This document shows, piece after piece, positions 57,255 through 64,000 of a stretch of 64,000 nt of DNA. A program made the translations under genes and the position numbers. The DNA comes from Pseudomonas sp. WN033 (GTDB lineage: Bacteria > Pseudomonadota > Gammaproteobacteria > Pseudomonadales > Pseudomonadaceae), in NCBI GenBank assembly GCA_002287035.1, contig NSKG01000001.1, positions 186,001 through 250,000 of the forward strand, written 5' to 3'. Within the stretch, counting starts at the first letter, position 1. Every line of letters begins with the position of its first letter. The notes beneath the pieces are model-generated. The model ran no database searches, was not told the origin of the DNA, and worked only from the letters and a program-made list of their open reading frames with translations.

Positions 57255-59201
57255 ATGAGTACCCCACTGATCCGCCTCGAAGGCATCGGCAGAACCTACC
57301 GCAATGGCGAGCTGGCCACGACGGTGCTGCGCGACGTCAACCTGGATATCCAACAGGGCGAATTCGTCGCCATCATGGGTACCTCCGGCTCCGGCAAATC
57401 GACCCTGATGAATTTGCTCGGCTGCCTGGACAAACCCAGCACCGGACGCTACCTGTTCAATGGCGAGGATATAGCCCGGTTCAGCAGCGACGAGCTGGCC
57501 AGCCTGCGACGCAAGACCTTTGGCTTCATCTTTCAGAGCTATCACCTGATCCCCTCGGCCACCGCCACCGAGAACGTCGAGGTACCGGCCATCTACGCCG
57601 GCCTGCCGCGTGAACAACGGCACCAGCGGGCCCAGGAACTGCTTACCGAACTGGGCCTGGGCGAACGCCTGAACAATCGGCCCAGCCAGCTTTCCGGTGG
57701 TCAGCAGCAACGGGTATCGATCGCCCGGGCGCTAATGAACGATGCCCAGGTAATCCTGGCCGACGAACCCACTGGCGCACTCGACAGTCAAAGCGGCCGC
57801 GACGTGCTGGCCCTGCTCAAGCAACTGCACCAGCGCGGCAAAACCGTCATCGTGATCACTCATGACCGCGACGTGGCCAGCCACGCCGACCGGCTGATCG
57901 AAATCCGCGACGGCCAGATCATTCATGACAGCGGCAACCCAGCGCCGGAGCAACCGGCCCCAACCACACCTGCGACTGACGAAGATCACCACGCCAGCGC
58001 CGCCCTGGCCGATACCGGCGAGGCTGTGCGCATGGCCCTGCGGGCACTCAAGGCCAATCTGTTCCGTACCGTACTGACCCTGCTTGGTATCGTCATCGGC
58101 GTAGCCTCGGTGGTGGTGATGCTGGCGGTCGGCAACGGTGCCCGGCAGGAGGTTTTGGACCGCATCAGCTCGATGGGCACCAACCTGCTGCTGGTACGCC
58201 CCGGCGCGCCCAACACCCGGCGCTCGCAGGACGGCTCCACCAACACCCTGACCGTGCAGGATGCCGAACTGGCCGCTCTGGTCGACAACGTGGTCGCCGC
58301 TGTGCCGGAAATGAACGGCCGGGTCACAGTGCGCAGCGGTAACACCGACTACCAGACCCAGGTCACCGCCACCAGCGCCGACCTGCCCATCGCCCGCGAC
58401 TGGCCGGTGGCCTCGGGCGTGTTCATCAACGACGAGGACGACCAGCGCTATGCTGCTGTCGCCGTGCTCGGGCGTACCGTGGCCACCAATCTGTTCGGCA
58501 ACGCCGACCCGATTGGTGAATACGTGCTGATGAACAATGTCCCGTTCCAGGTCATCGGGATCATGAGTGAAAAAGGCGCCGCCCCATGGGGAGCCGATCA
58601 GGACGACGTAGTCTTCGTCCCACTCAACACCGGCAGCCTGCGCCTGATCGGCCAGCGCTACCTGAACTCGATCACCGTCATGATCGACGATCTGCGCCAG
58701 GCAGATGCCACCCAGGAAGCGGTGTTCCAGGCCATCCTGCAGTCGCATGCCGGGGTCGAAGACTTCCAGATCCGTAACATGGCCTCACTGCTGGAAAACG
58801 TCGCCCAAACCCAGAACACCTTCACCGTGCTGCTCGGCTCGATCGCCGCCATTTCCCTGCTGGTAGGCGGCATCGGAGTAATGAACATCATGCTGGTCAA
58901 CGTCACCGAACGCACCCGCGAAATCGGCATCCGGGTCGCCACCGGTGCCCGTACCAGCAACATCCTCCAACAGTTCATCGTCGAGGCCGTGGTGGTCTCG
59001 GCCATTGGCGGCGCCCTGGGCGTGATCGGCGGCCTGGCCTTTGCCGGCGGCCTGCAGTTCTTCGGCACCGCCATCCAGTTCACAACCGGCCCGGTACTGC
59101 TGGCCTTCGGCTGCGCTTTCGCTACCGGCCTGATCTTTGGCTACATGCCCGCCCACAAGGCGGCGCACCTTGACCCTGTGGTGGCTCTCAGTGCGGATTA
59201 A
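57255..59201 (+). CDS. macB: MacB-type ABC transporter (ATPase/permease)
   Basis: A 648-residue fusion of an ATP-binding domain and four-helix permease. The ATPase has Walker [17 protein letters not shown], the signature [15 protein letters not shown] and Walker [13 protein letters not shown]. The membrane part begins with helix about 275-295, then a large periplasmic domain (FtsX/MacB type) with [17 protein letters not shown], and three C-terminal helices. It powers the MacA-outer-membrane channel. The 5' end follows macA by two bases; the 3' end is 15 bases before a MITE-like insertion. Confidence 0.92.
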   Translation: MSTPLIRLEGIGRTYRNGELATTVLRDVNLDIQQGEFVAIMGTSGSGKSTLMNLLGCLDKPSTGRYLFNGEDIARFSSDELASLRRKTFGFIFQSYHLIPSATATENVEVPAIYAGLPREQRHQRAQELLTELGLGERLNNRPSQLSGGQQQRVSIARALMNDAQVILADEPTGALDSQSGRDVLALLKQLHQRGKTVIVITHDRDVASHADRLIEIRDGQIIHDSGNPAPEQPAPTTPATDEDHHASAALADTGEAVRMALRALKANLFRTVLTLLGIVIGVASVVVMLAVGNGARQEVLDRISSMGTNLLLVRPGAPNTRRSQDGSTNTLTVQDAELAALVDNVVAAVPEMNGRVTVRSGNTDYQTQVTATSADLPIARDWPVASGVFINDEDDQRYAAVAVLGRTVATNLFGNADPIGEYVLMNNVPFQVIGIMSEKGAAPWGADQDDVVFVPLNTGSLRLIGQRYLNSITVMIDDLRQADATQEAVFQAILQSHAGVEDFQIRNMASLLENVAQTQNTFTVLLGSIAAISLLVGGIGVMNIMLVNVTERTREIGIRVATGARTSNILQQFIVEAVVVSAIGGALGVIGGLAFAGGLQFFGTAIQFTTGPVLLAFGCAFATGLIFGYMPAHKAAHLDPVVALSAD

Positions 59202-59216
59202 ACCAGCTCTTCTTAA

Positions 59217-59371
59217 GGAGCCTCTGAAAAACGTAGGCGAGGCAGGCAAGACAATACCGATGGCGGCCCCGCAAAAACAGCCGAAAAAGCGGAGTTTACG
59301 TGGTGTAAATGAGCATTTTGAGGCTGTTTTTAACGCAGTATTGCCAACACAGGTAGTTTTTCAGCGGTTAC
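59217..59371 (+). mobile_element. 155-base MITE-like element, copy 2
   Basis: It is flanked by TTAA on both sides (59213-59216 and 59372-59375), matching the TYAA target duplication of copy 1. Length and about 95% of bases are shared with copy 1 in reverse orientation. An internal 10-base inverted repeat (AAAAACAGCC at 59273-59282, GGCTGTTTTT at 59322-59331) gives it a long hairpin form. It sits between macB and the mature part of the outer-membrane factor gene and has an open frame in phase with that gene. Confidence 0.88.
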
Positions 59372-60750
59372 TTAAACCGACTCTGATCTCTGCAGCACTG
59401 GCCCTCAGCGGCTGCGCCATCAACGCGCCGCTGCCTGATGCACAGATTGCTGCACCGGCCCAGTGGAGCCAGCCGGCCGATCAGTCCAGTTGGCCGACCA
59501 GCGCCACCTGGGATAGCTACGGCTCAGCCGAGCTCCAGACGCTGCTGCAACGCGCCCGCACCAACAACCTGGACCTGGCCAGCGCCGCCAGCCGCCTGGT
59601 GCAGGCCGATGCCCAATTGCGTCAGACCGGCGCCAGCCTGCTACCGCAGGCCAGCGGTGGTCTGGGCACCACCCGCAGTGACAGCAGTCGTACCGATGCC
59701 AATGGCGACAGCAGCCGCACCAGCTACAGCGCCAACCTGAATGTCAGCTATGAAGTCGACTTCTGGGGCCGCAACCGCAATCTGGTAGAGTCGGCCCGCG
59801 CCAGCCTGGACGCCAGCCGCTTCGACTACTCGACCCTGATGCTCAGCATCGAGGCCAGCGTCGCCAACACCTGGTTCCAGCAGTTGGAAACCGAACGCCG
59901 CCTGCTCCTGGCGCGCGAGAATCTGGCCGCCGCCGAGCGGGTACTGGAACTGGTCGAAGCGCGTTACCGCTATGGCGCTGCCGATAGTCTGGAACTCAGC
60001 CAGCAACGTACGCTGGTTACCCAACAGCGGGCCAGCCTGCCAAGCCTGGAGCAACAGCAACTGGTCCTGCGTAACGCCATGGCCCTGCTGCTCGGCGAAG
60101 CGCCAGACGCCGACCTGCCGGTGCCCGGCGATCTGCAAAGCCTCCAGTTTCCGGCCATCGAAGCCGGCTTGCCGGCCGAACTGTTGCAGCGCCGCCCGGA
60201 CATCCGCGCCAGCGAAAGCCGGCTGGTCGCCGCTAATGCCGATCTTGGTGCCGCCCGCGCAGCCCTGTACCCCAGCATTCAGTTGACCGGCCAGTACGGC
60301 GCCCAAAGCCTGGCGCTCTCGACCCTGGTCAACAACCCAGTCACCAGTTGGTCACTGGCCGCCGGCCTGACCCAACCAATCTTCCAGGGCGGACGCCTGC
60401 GCGCCCAGGTAACCCAGGCCGAAGCCCGGCAGGAAGAACTGCTGATCGACTATCAGCGCAGCATATTGAGTGCCTTTGGCGAGGTGGACACCGCCCTTGG
60501 CGCCCTGCGTCAGGCTCAGGTGCGTCACGACTATCTGGCCCAGGCCACCGAAGAAGCCGAACTGGCCTTCCGCCTGGCCGAAACCCGTTACCGGGCGGGC
60601 GCCATCACCCTGCAAACCCTGCTCGACACCCAACGTACCCTGTTCCAGAGCCAGGACAGCCTGACCCAGCAGCGCTCCGCCTGGCTGCAGGCCAGCGTTG
60701 ATCTGTTCCGGGTGCTGGGGGGCGGCTGGGCCGATAGCAGCGATAGTTGA
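59341..60750 (+). CDS. Outer-membrane efflux lipoprotein (NodT/OprM type)
   Basis: A ~469-residue outer-membrane factor. The mature protein starts at the Cys of the lipobox LSGC and has the two repeated coiled-coil/beta halves of the TolC/NodT family (LLQRARTNNLDLASAASRL, GLGTTRSDSS, SWSLAAGLTQPIFQGGRL). It is the channel partner of MacA-MacB. No ATG lies near the signal peptide: an in-frame TTG at 59341, inside the MITE-like insertion, gives MPTQVVFQRLLKPTLISAAL and a credible lipoprotein signal. An ATG further up in the element (near 59260) is in frame too. The native start seems to have been replaced by the element. Confidence 0.85.
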   Translation: MPTQVVFQRLLKPTLISAALALSGCAINAPLPDAQIAAPAQWSQPADQSSWPTSATWDSYGSAELQTLLQRARTNNLDLASAASRLVQADAQLRQTGASLLPQASGGLGTTRSDSSRTDANGDSSRTSYSANLNVSYEVDFWGRNRNLVESARASLDASRFDYSTLMLSIEASVANTWFQQLETERRLLLARENLAAAERVLELVEARYRYGAADSLELSQQRTLVTQQRASLPSLEQQQLVLRNAMALLLGEAPDADLPVPGDLQSLQFPAIEAGLPAELLQRRPDIRASESRLVAANADLGAARAALYPSIQLTGQYGAQSLALSTLVNNPVTSWSLAAGLTQPIFQGGRLRAQVTQAEARQEELLIDYQRSILSAFGEVDTALGALRQAQVRHDYLAQATEEAELAFRLAETRYRAGAITLQTLLDTQRTLFQSQDSLTQQRSAWLQASVDLFRVLGGGWADSSDS

Positions 60751-60793
60751 GTGGGCGCGCATGCGCCCCCCAAAGCCCGATGTGAAACCGCCG

Positions 60794-62242
60794 TCATTGC
60801 GCTTCGCGCCGGGCCTGAGCCAGCTTCCAGAGCAACACACTGACCAGCAGGGCCGCACCCAGGTTGTAGAGCATCCCTGCCACAAAAGCCGATGCGTACA
60901 GACCCGCCGGAGCCCCCTCACCGGCTGCCAGTGCCATGCCAAACAGAATTCCGACCACAGCCACGCCCAGCGCAGCACCGACCTGCTGGATCGTCGAAAT
61001 AACGCCCGATGCCATGCCGGCTTGAGCCTCATCAACAAAGCCCAACACCAGATTCAGCAGCGGCGTCATGATCAAGCCCTGGCCTACCCCCATCACGATC
61101 AGTACCGGAATCAGGCGAATAGGCTGCAAGTCTGCGCCAGCCAGCTGCACCTGCACGATCAACCCTGCGATAGATATGGCATAGATCAGCGCCCCCGCAA
61201 CAATGGCGCGAATCCCCCAGCTTGCGACCAGACGCGGAGCCGCCAGCGAGGCAACTACAAAGCCCACACTGCAAGGCGCAAAGATACTGCCCGCCACAAA
61301 GGGGTCCAGCCCCAATCCTGACTGCACCAGCAACGCAAAGCATAGAAAGAAGGAACTGGACGTGGAGTACACCAAAAGCACCAGCAACGCGCCCAGCGCA
61401 AAACGTCGCTGACCCAACAGGTGCATATCCACCAGCGGCAGATGACCTGCCAAGCGTCTTTTCTCCTGCTGACGATAAAAAGCCAGCAACAATATGGCCG
61501 CGGCAACAAGTGCCCATAGGCTCCATGCGGGCCACTGCTGCCCCGGACCTTCAATCAACGGCACCAACAGCAGCGCCAGCCCAGCGCTGACCAACACCAC
61601 CCCAGCCCAATCCAAAGCCGGGCGCTGCGGTGCGCGTGATTCGGGAATATGCCGTGCCGCCGCCATGGCCAAAAAGCCAATCGGCACATTGATCAGAAAA
61701 ATACTGCGCCAACCCAGGCCAAACAGGTCGGCATGCACCAGCCAGCCGCCCAGCACTTGCCCTGCAATGGCAGCCAGACCCAGCGTCATGCCCAGCAGCC
61801 CGAAAGCACGACGACCATCGTTGCCATCGAAATTGACGCGAATGGAAGCATAGACCTGCGGAAACAACAAAGCAGCCGCCAGCCCCTGGATTACCCGCGC
61901 AGCGATCAAAAGCTCGGCGCTGGGCGCCAGTCCACATAAAGCGGACGCGCCCGTAAAGCCGGCCATACCAATAACAAACAAGCAACGACGTCCGAACAGA
62001 TCGCCCAGCCGACCGCCAGTAATCAGCAGTACACCAAACGCCAATTCGTAGCCGGCCACGATGAAACCGATCTGCGCGAAGCTGGCGCCAAGATCGGCCT
62101 GCATGCTGGGAATGGCAACATTGACCACGAACAAGTCGAAGATCGTGACGAAACCGGCGAGAAGCAGCACGGACAACCCCAACCAGGGTGGACCATTGAA
62201 AGCGTGTGTAGGCAACGTTGAAGGACAGGAATTTGAGTTCAT
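60794..62242 (-). CDS. MFS multidrug exporter, DHA2 (14-helix) type
   Basis: A 482-residue drug/proton antiporter with about fourteen membrane helices. Motif A is GGRLGDLFGRRCLF; helix 1 has the DHA2-type DLFVVNVAIPSMQADLG, and LGLAAIAGQVLGGWLV fits motif C of exporters. Family members such as EmrB and QacA expel dyes, disinfectants or uncouplers; the substrate is unknown. It is divergent from a helix-turn-helix regulator across 99 bases, a common pair for locally regulated efflux. Confidence 0.87.
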   Translation of the reverse strand: MNSNSCPSTLPTHAFNGPPWLGLSVLLLAGFVTIFDLFVVNVAIPSMQADLGASFAQIGFIVAGYELAFGVLLITGGRLGDLFGRRCLFVIGMAGFTGASALCGLAPSAELLIAARVIQGLAAALLFPQVYASIRVNFDGNDGRRAFGLLGMTLGLAAIAGQVLGGWLVHADLFGLGWRSIFLINVPIGFLAMAAARHIPESRAPQRPALDWAGVVLVSAGLALLLVPLIEGPGQQWPAWSLWALVAAAILLLAFYRQQEKRRLAGHLPLVDMHLLGQRRFALGALLVLLVYSTSSSFFLCFALLVQSGLGLDPFVAGSIFAPCSVGFVVASLAAPRLVASWGIRAIVAGALIYAISIAGLIVQVQLAGADLQPIRLIPVLIVMGVGQGLIMTPLLNLVLGFVDEAQAGMASGVISTIQQVGAALGVAVVGILFGMALAAGEGAPAGLYASAFVAGMLYNLGAALLVSVLLWKLAQARREAQ

Positions 62243-62341
62243 CTTGCGTATCCAGAGTAGGAAGACGCGAGCATTCTCAAATCCTCTTTAAACAATTACA
62301 ATTTAACCATTTATGCTATTACTAAAAGAAACCTGATAATC

Positions 62342-63151
62342 ATGCGAACCTTGGAAAGAACCCGCCATGATCTGGCCGCGTTCCTGCGAGCACGCCGTGA
62401 ACGCTTGTCACCCGCAGATGTAGGTCTGCCCAGCGGCGGGCGGCGGCGCACGCCAGGACTGCGGCGCGAAGAAGTGGCCGCGCTAGCAGGGGTCGGCCTG
62501 ACCTGGTACACCTGGCTTGAACAGGGGCGTGACATTGGCGTATCTGCAGCGTTTCTGGATAGCCTGGCCAGGGTATTGAAACTGGATGCCGCCGAACGCC
62601 GCCACCTGTTCCTGCTGGCCCATGATCGCCCCCCTGCCGAACCGGGCAAGACCTGGTGCGTATTACCGCCACTGGTTCGACGCCTGATGCATGACCTGCC
62701 GCACCCGGCTTATGTGCTTAATTTGCGCTGGGACATTCTGGGCTTCAACGCACCTGCCGATCAGCTTTTCGGTTTCGACGCACACCAGCCTGAGCGACGC
62801 AACCTGCTTTGGCTACTGTTCAACGATCCACGATTGATTGAACGCTTTGCAGCCTGGGAAGAGCAGGCACCTCAGATGCTCTCAAGCTTCCGACGTGACT
62901 TTGCCCGTGCCACCCAGGAAGCCGATATACATGCACTGGTGACCGAGCTGGAACGGATATCACCCGACTTCAAAACCTGGTGGCGCCAGCATGAAGTACA
63001 TGCGCCGTGCACTGGCGTACGCAGACTGGTGATCGACGGCCAGGTGCAAGACTTTGAGCACACCTCGCTAACCATCGACGAAGACCGGCACCTGAAACTG
63101 GTGGTCTATGCGCGGCAGCTTCCAGAAGCTGACACACAGCAGTCATCATGA
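62342..63151 (+). CDS. XRE-type regulator with MmyB-like ligand domain
   Basis: A 269-residue regulator: N-terminal Cro/C1 helix-turn-helix (LRREEVAALAGVGLTWYTWLEQGRDIGVS) and a C-terminal MmyB-type PAS-like domain (YVLNLRWDILGFNAPADQLFG, LRNLLWLLF-like block RRNLLWLLFND, and FEHTSLTIDEDRHLKLVVY). The family binds fatty acids or similar ligands. It is divergent from the MFS exporter and is likely its regulator. The start at 62342 has no strong ribosome site. Confidence 0.85.
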   Translation: MRTLERTRHDLAAFLRARRERLSPADVGLPSGGRRRTPGLRREEVAALAGVGLTWYTWLEQGRDIGVSAAFLDSLARVLKLDAAERRHLFLLAHDRPPAEPGKTWCVLPPLVRRLMHDLPHPAYVLNLRWDILGFNAPADQLFGFDAHQPERRNLLWLLFNDPRLIERFAAWEEQAPQMLSSFRRDFARATQEADIHALVTELERISPDFKTWWRQHEVHAPCTGVRRLVIDGQVQDFEHTSLTIDEDRHLKLVVYARQLPEADTQQSS

Positions 63152-63156
63152 ACAAA

Positions 63157-63189
63157 AAAGGCCCCATCGGCGTATGCCGTGGGGCCTTT
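63157..63189. terminator. Bidirectional terminator between the XRE regulator and csbD
   Basis: AAAGGCCCCA pairs with TGGGGCCTTT, continued by an inner CGGC/GCCG pair and a GTAT loop. It lies between converging genes with A and T runs on the outside. Confidence 0.8.
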
Positions 63190-63208
63190 GGTTTGCTCTA
63201 CCCTGTGA

Positions 63209-63406
63209 TCAGAGCTTGTCGCTGAAGTCGCGCAGCTCCTGCTGGGCCTTCTCCTTGGTCCAGCCATAACGTTCTTGCAGCTTGCCGGCCAGATAATCGC
63301 TGTGGCCTTCGGTTACATCCAGATCGTCGCTGGTCAAGTTGCCCCAACGCTCCTGAATCCGGCCGCGCAACTGCTTCCACTTTCCCTTGATGATGTCGCT
63401 GTTCAT
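63209..63406 (-). CDS. CsbD family stress protein
   Basis: A 65-residue, highly charged protein of the CsbD family, starting MNSDIIKGKWKQLRGRIQERWG and with the later DYLAGKLQERYGWTKEKAQQ. CsbD proteins are abundant under general stress, function unknown. AGGAGG precedes ATG 63406; an 18-codon longer frame is not used. It lies 57 bases after the BON gene, with a hairpin in the gap, likely in the same transcript. Confidence 0.9.
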   Translation of the reverse strand: MNSDIIKGKWKQLRGRIQERWGNLTSDDLDVTEGHSDYLAGKLQERYGWTKEKAQQELRDFSDKL

Positions 63407-63429
63407 GCTGCCTCCTGGCCGATTGAACC

Positions 63430-63450
63430 GGGCCGGGAGTTTCCCGGCCC
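63430..63450 (-). terminator. Intercistronic hairpin between BON and csbD genes
   Basis: GGGCCGGGA and TCCCGGCCC form a perfect 9-base stem with a 3-base loop. No T-run follows on the minus strand, so it is probably an mRNA stability or partial termination element rather than a full terminator. Confidence 0.6.
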
Positions 63451-63463
63451 ACGGTGTCATGAC

Positions 63464-63820
63464 TTATTCGGCTACTTGCAGAGCGTCAGCGGCAACGTCC
63501 TGGACGCCCTCGATGTTCCGGGCAGTGCTGATGGCCAGATCACGCTCGGCCTCGGTGGCCACCACACCCGACAGCGTCACCACGCCCTGCTTGGTCTCAA
63601 CCCCGATCTCCATCGCGCTCAAAGCCGATTCGGCAACGAAGCTGGATTTGACCTTACCGGTGATCCAGGTATCCGAAACACTCTGCTGAGCAGAGTCCAT
63701 GGCATCAGCAGCCCTGTCGCGGGTAGTGTATTCATCGGCATGTACGCTGGCGGACATGGCAAGACCCAGCGCAGCGGCAGTCAGGGTGGCAATGGCAAAA
63801 CCTTTGGTAGACGTTTTCAT
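63464..63820 (-). CDS. BON-domain periplasmic protein
   Basis: A 118-residue secreted protein with a signal peptide (about 1-28, ending near SVHA-DE) and one BON domain (SDTWITGKVKSSFVAESALS and GVVTLSGVVATEAERDLAI). It resembles OsmY-type proteins that bind membranes and help under envelope stress. The start at 63820 has AGGAG eight bases before. A sigma-54-like promoter (63890-63905) lies upstream, and csbD follows, so this seems an RpoN-driven stress pair. Confidence 0.9.
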   Translation of the reverse strand: MKTSTKGFAIATLTAAALGLAMSASVHADEYTTRDRAADAMDSAQQSVSDTWITGKVKSSFVAESALSAMEIGVETKQGVVTLSGVVATEAERDLAISTARNIEGVQDVAADALQVAE

Positions 63821-63889
63821 GGATTCAACTCCTGTTGCTTTCCAGTCAACTCTGCAACTCAAAACAAGCTGCAGGCTCACAGGGACTGT

Positions 63890-63905
63890 CGCAAGCCCTG
63901 TGCCA
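63890..63905 (-). promoter_or_regulatory. Sigma-54-like promoter of the BON-csbD pair
   Basis: On the minus strand TGGCACA-GGGC-TTGCG has the invariant GG and GC at 12-base spacing and differs from consensus at only two weak positions. It predicts a start near 63878 and a leader of about 58 bases. Confidence 0.65.
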
Positions 63906-63970
63906 ACTCGACAAACAACATAAAATCAATATTTTTCAATAACTTAAAGAAAACACCAAACTATCTGAAT

Positions 63971-63984
63971 CGTGCAATTCACCG
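63971..63984. promoter_or_regulatory. Imperfect palindrome with half-site CGTGCAA
   Basis: CGTGCAA-TTCACCG repeats the exact half-site of the palindrome at 3465-3479 and is partly symmetric. It is about 66-79 bases upstream of the -24 element of the BON gene, a normal enhancer distance. The match may be by chance since the half-site is only seven bases. Confidence 0.35.
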
Positions 63985-64000
63985 AATCGGCTCGCCTCCG

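Overview
The window is chromosomal DNA of a gammaproteobacterium of the Pseudomonadaceae. The gene content and local order match Pseudomonas: algB-kinB, an Entner-Doudoroff cluster, sadC, olsBA, argP-argO-sodB-bifA, mexVW, rpoS-nlpD-pcm-surE-truD-ispF and fghA-adhC-gfnR. DNA is G+C-rich and genes are packed tightly, often with 1-4 base overlaps. No tRNA, rRNA, CRISPR array or complete IS was seen. No pyoverdine genes accompany the MacAB-type exporter, so a non-fluorescent lineage such as the Halopseudomonas/P. pertucinogena group is possible; that is a guess.

Layout. 1-201: start of an unidentified gene. 299-3818: kinB and algB, then a divergent small membrane protein (DUF1328) behind a sigma-54-type promoter. 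3876-7346: AEC transporter, thiopurine methyltransferase, K+/H+ antiporter. 7570-12338: edd-pgl-eda facing pyruvate kinase. 12460-18348: a type VI secretion cargo module (VgrG, DUF4123 adaptor, lipoprotein, class 3 lipase) lying between pyruvate kinase and fumarase. 18577-23202: fumarase, SadC-like diguanylate cyclase, ferredoxin reductase, enoyl-CoA hydratase. 23354-31968: phospholipase D-like enzyme, MBL-fold protein, ornithine-lipid genes, AcpH, a coiled-coil membrane protein, an SDR enzyme, ArgP and ArgO. 32061-40767: sodB, bifA, a GIDE/EF-hand protein with LemA, and the MexVW pump. 41029-50108: rpoS back to ispF, then glutathione-dependent formaldehyde detoxification and its regulator. 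50316-55154: ammonium transporter, DUF4168 protein, and a sigma-54-class two-component system. 55237-60750: VOC protein and a MacA-MacB-outer membrane factor operon. 60794-63820: MFS exporter with divergent regulator, then CsbD and BON stress proteins.

Three observations stand out. (1) A 155-base MITE-like element occurs twice (25376-25530 and 59217-59371) with matching 4-base target duplications; the second copy sits on the 5' end of the outer-membrane-factor gene and seems to supply its start. (2) Three genes for small envelope or stress proteins (DUF1328, DUF4168, BON-CsbD) each have a sigma-54-like -24/-12 element with a palindrome or partial palindrome roughly 65-110 bases upstream; two of these share the half-site CGTGCAA. 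The two NtrC-class regulators are encoded beside two of them, suggesting a small RpoN-dependent envelope-stress regulon. (3) The T6SS module has an internally uneven base composition, as expected of exchanged effector/immunity cargo. Several other inverted-repeat elements occupy intergenic gaps, including the join between the mexVW block and the rpoS block.
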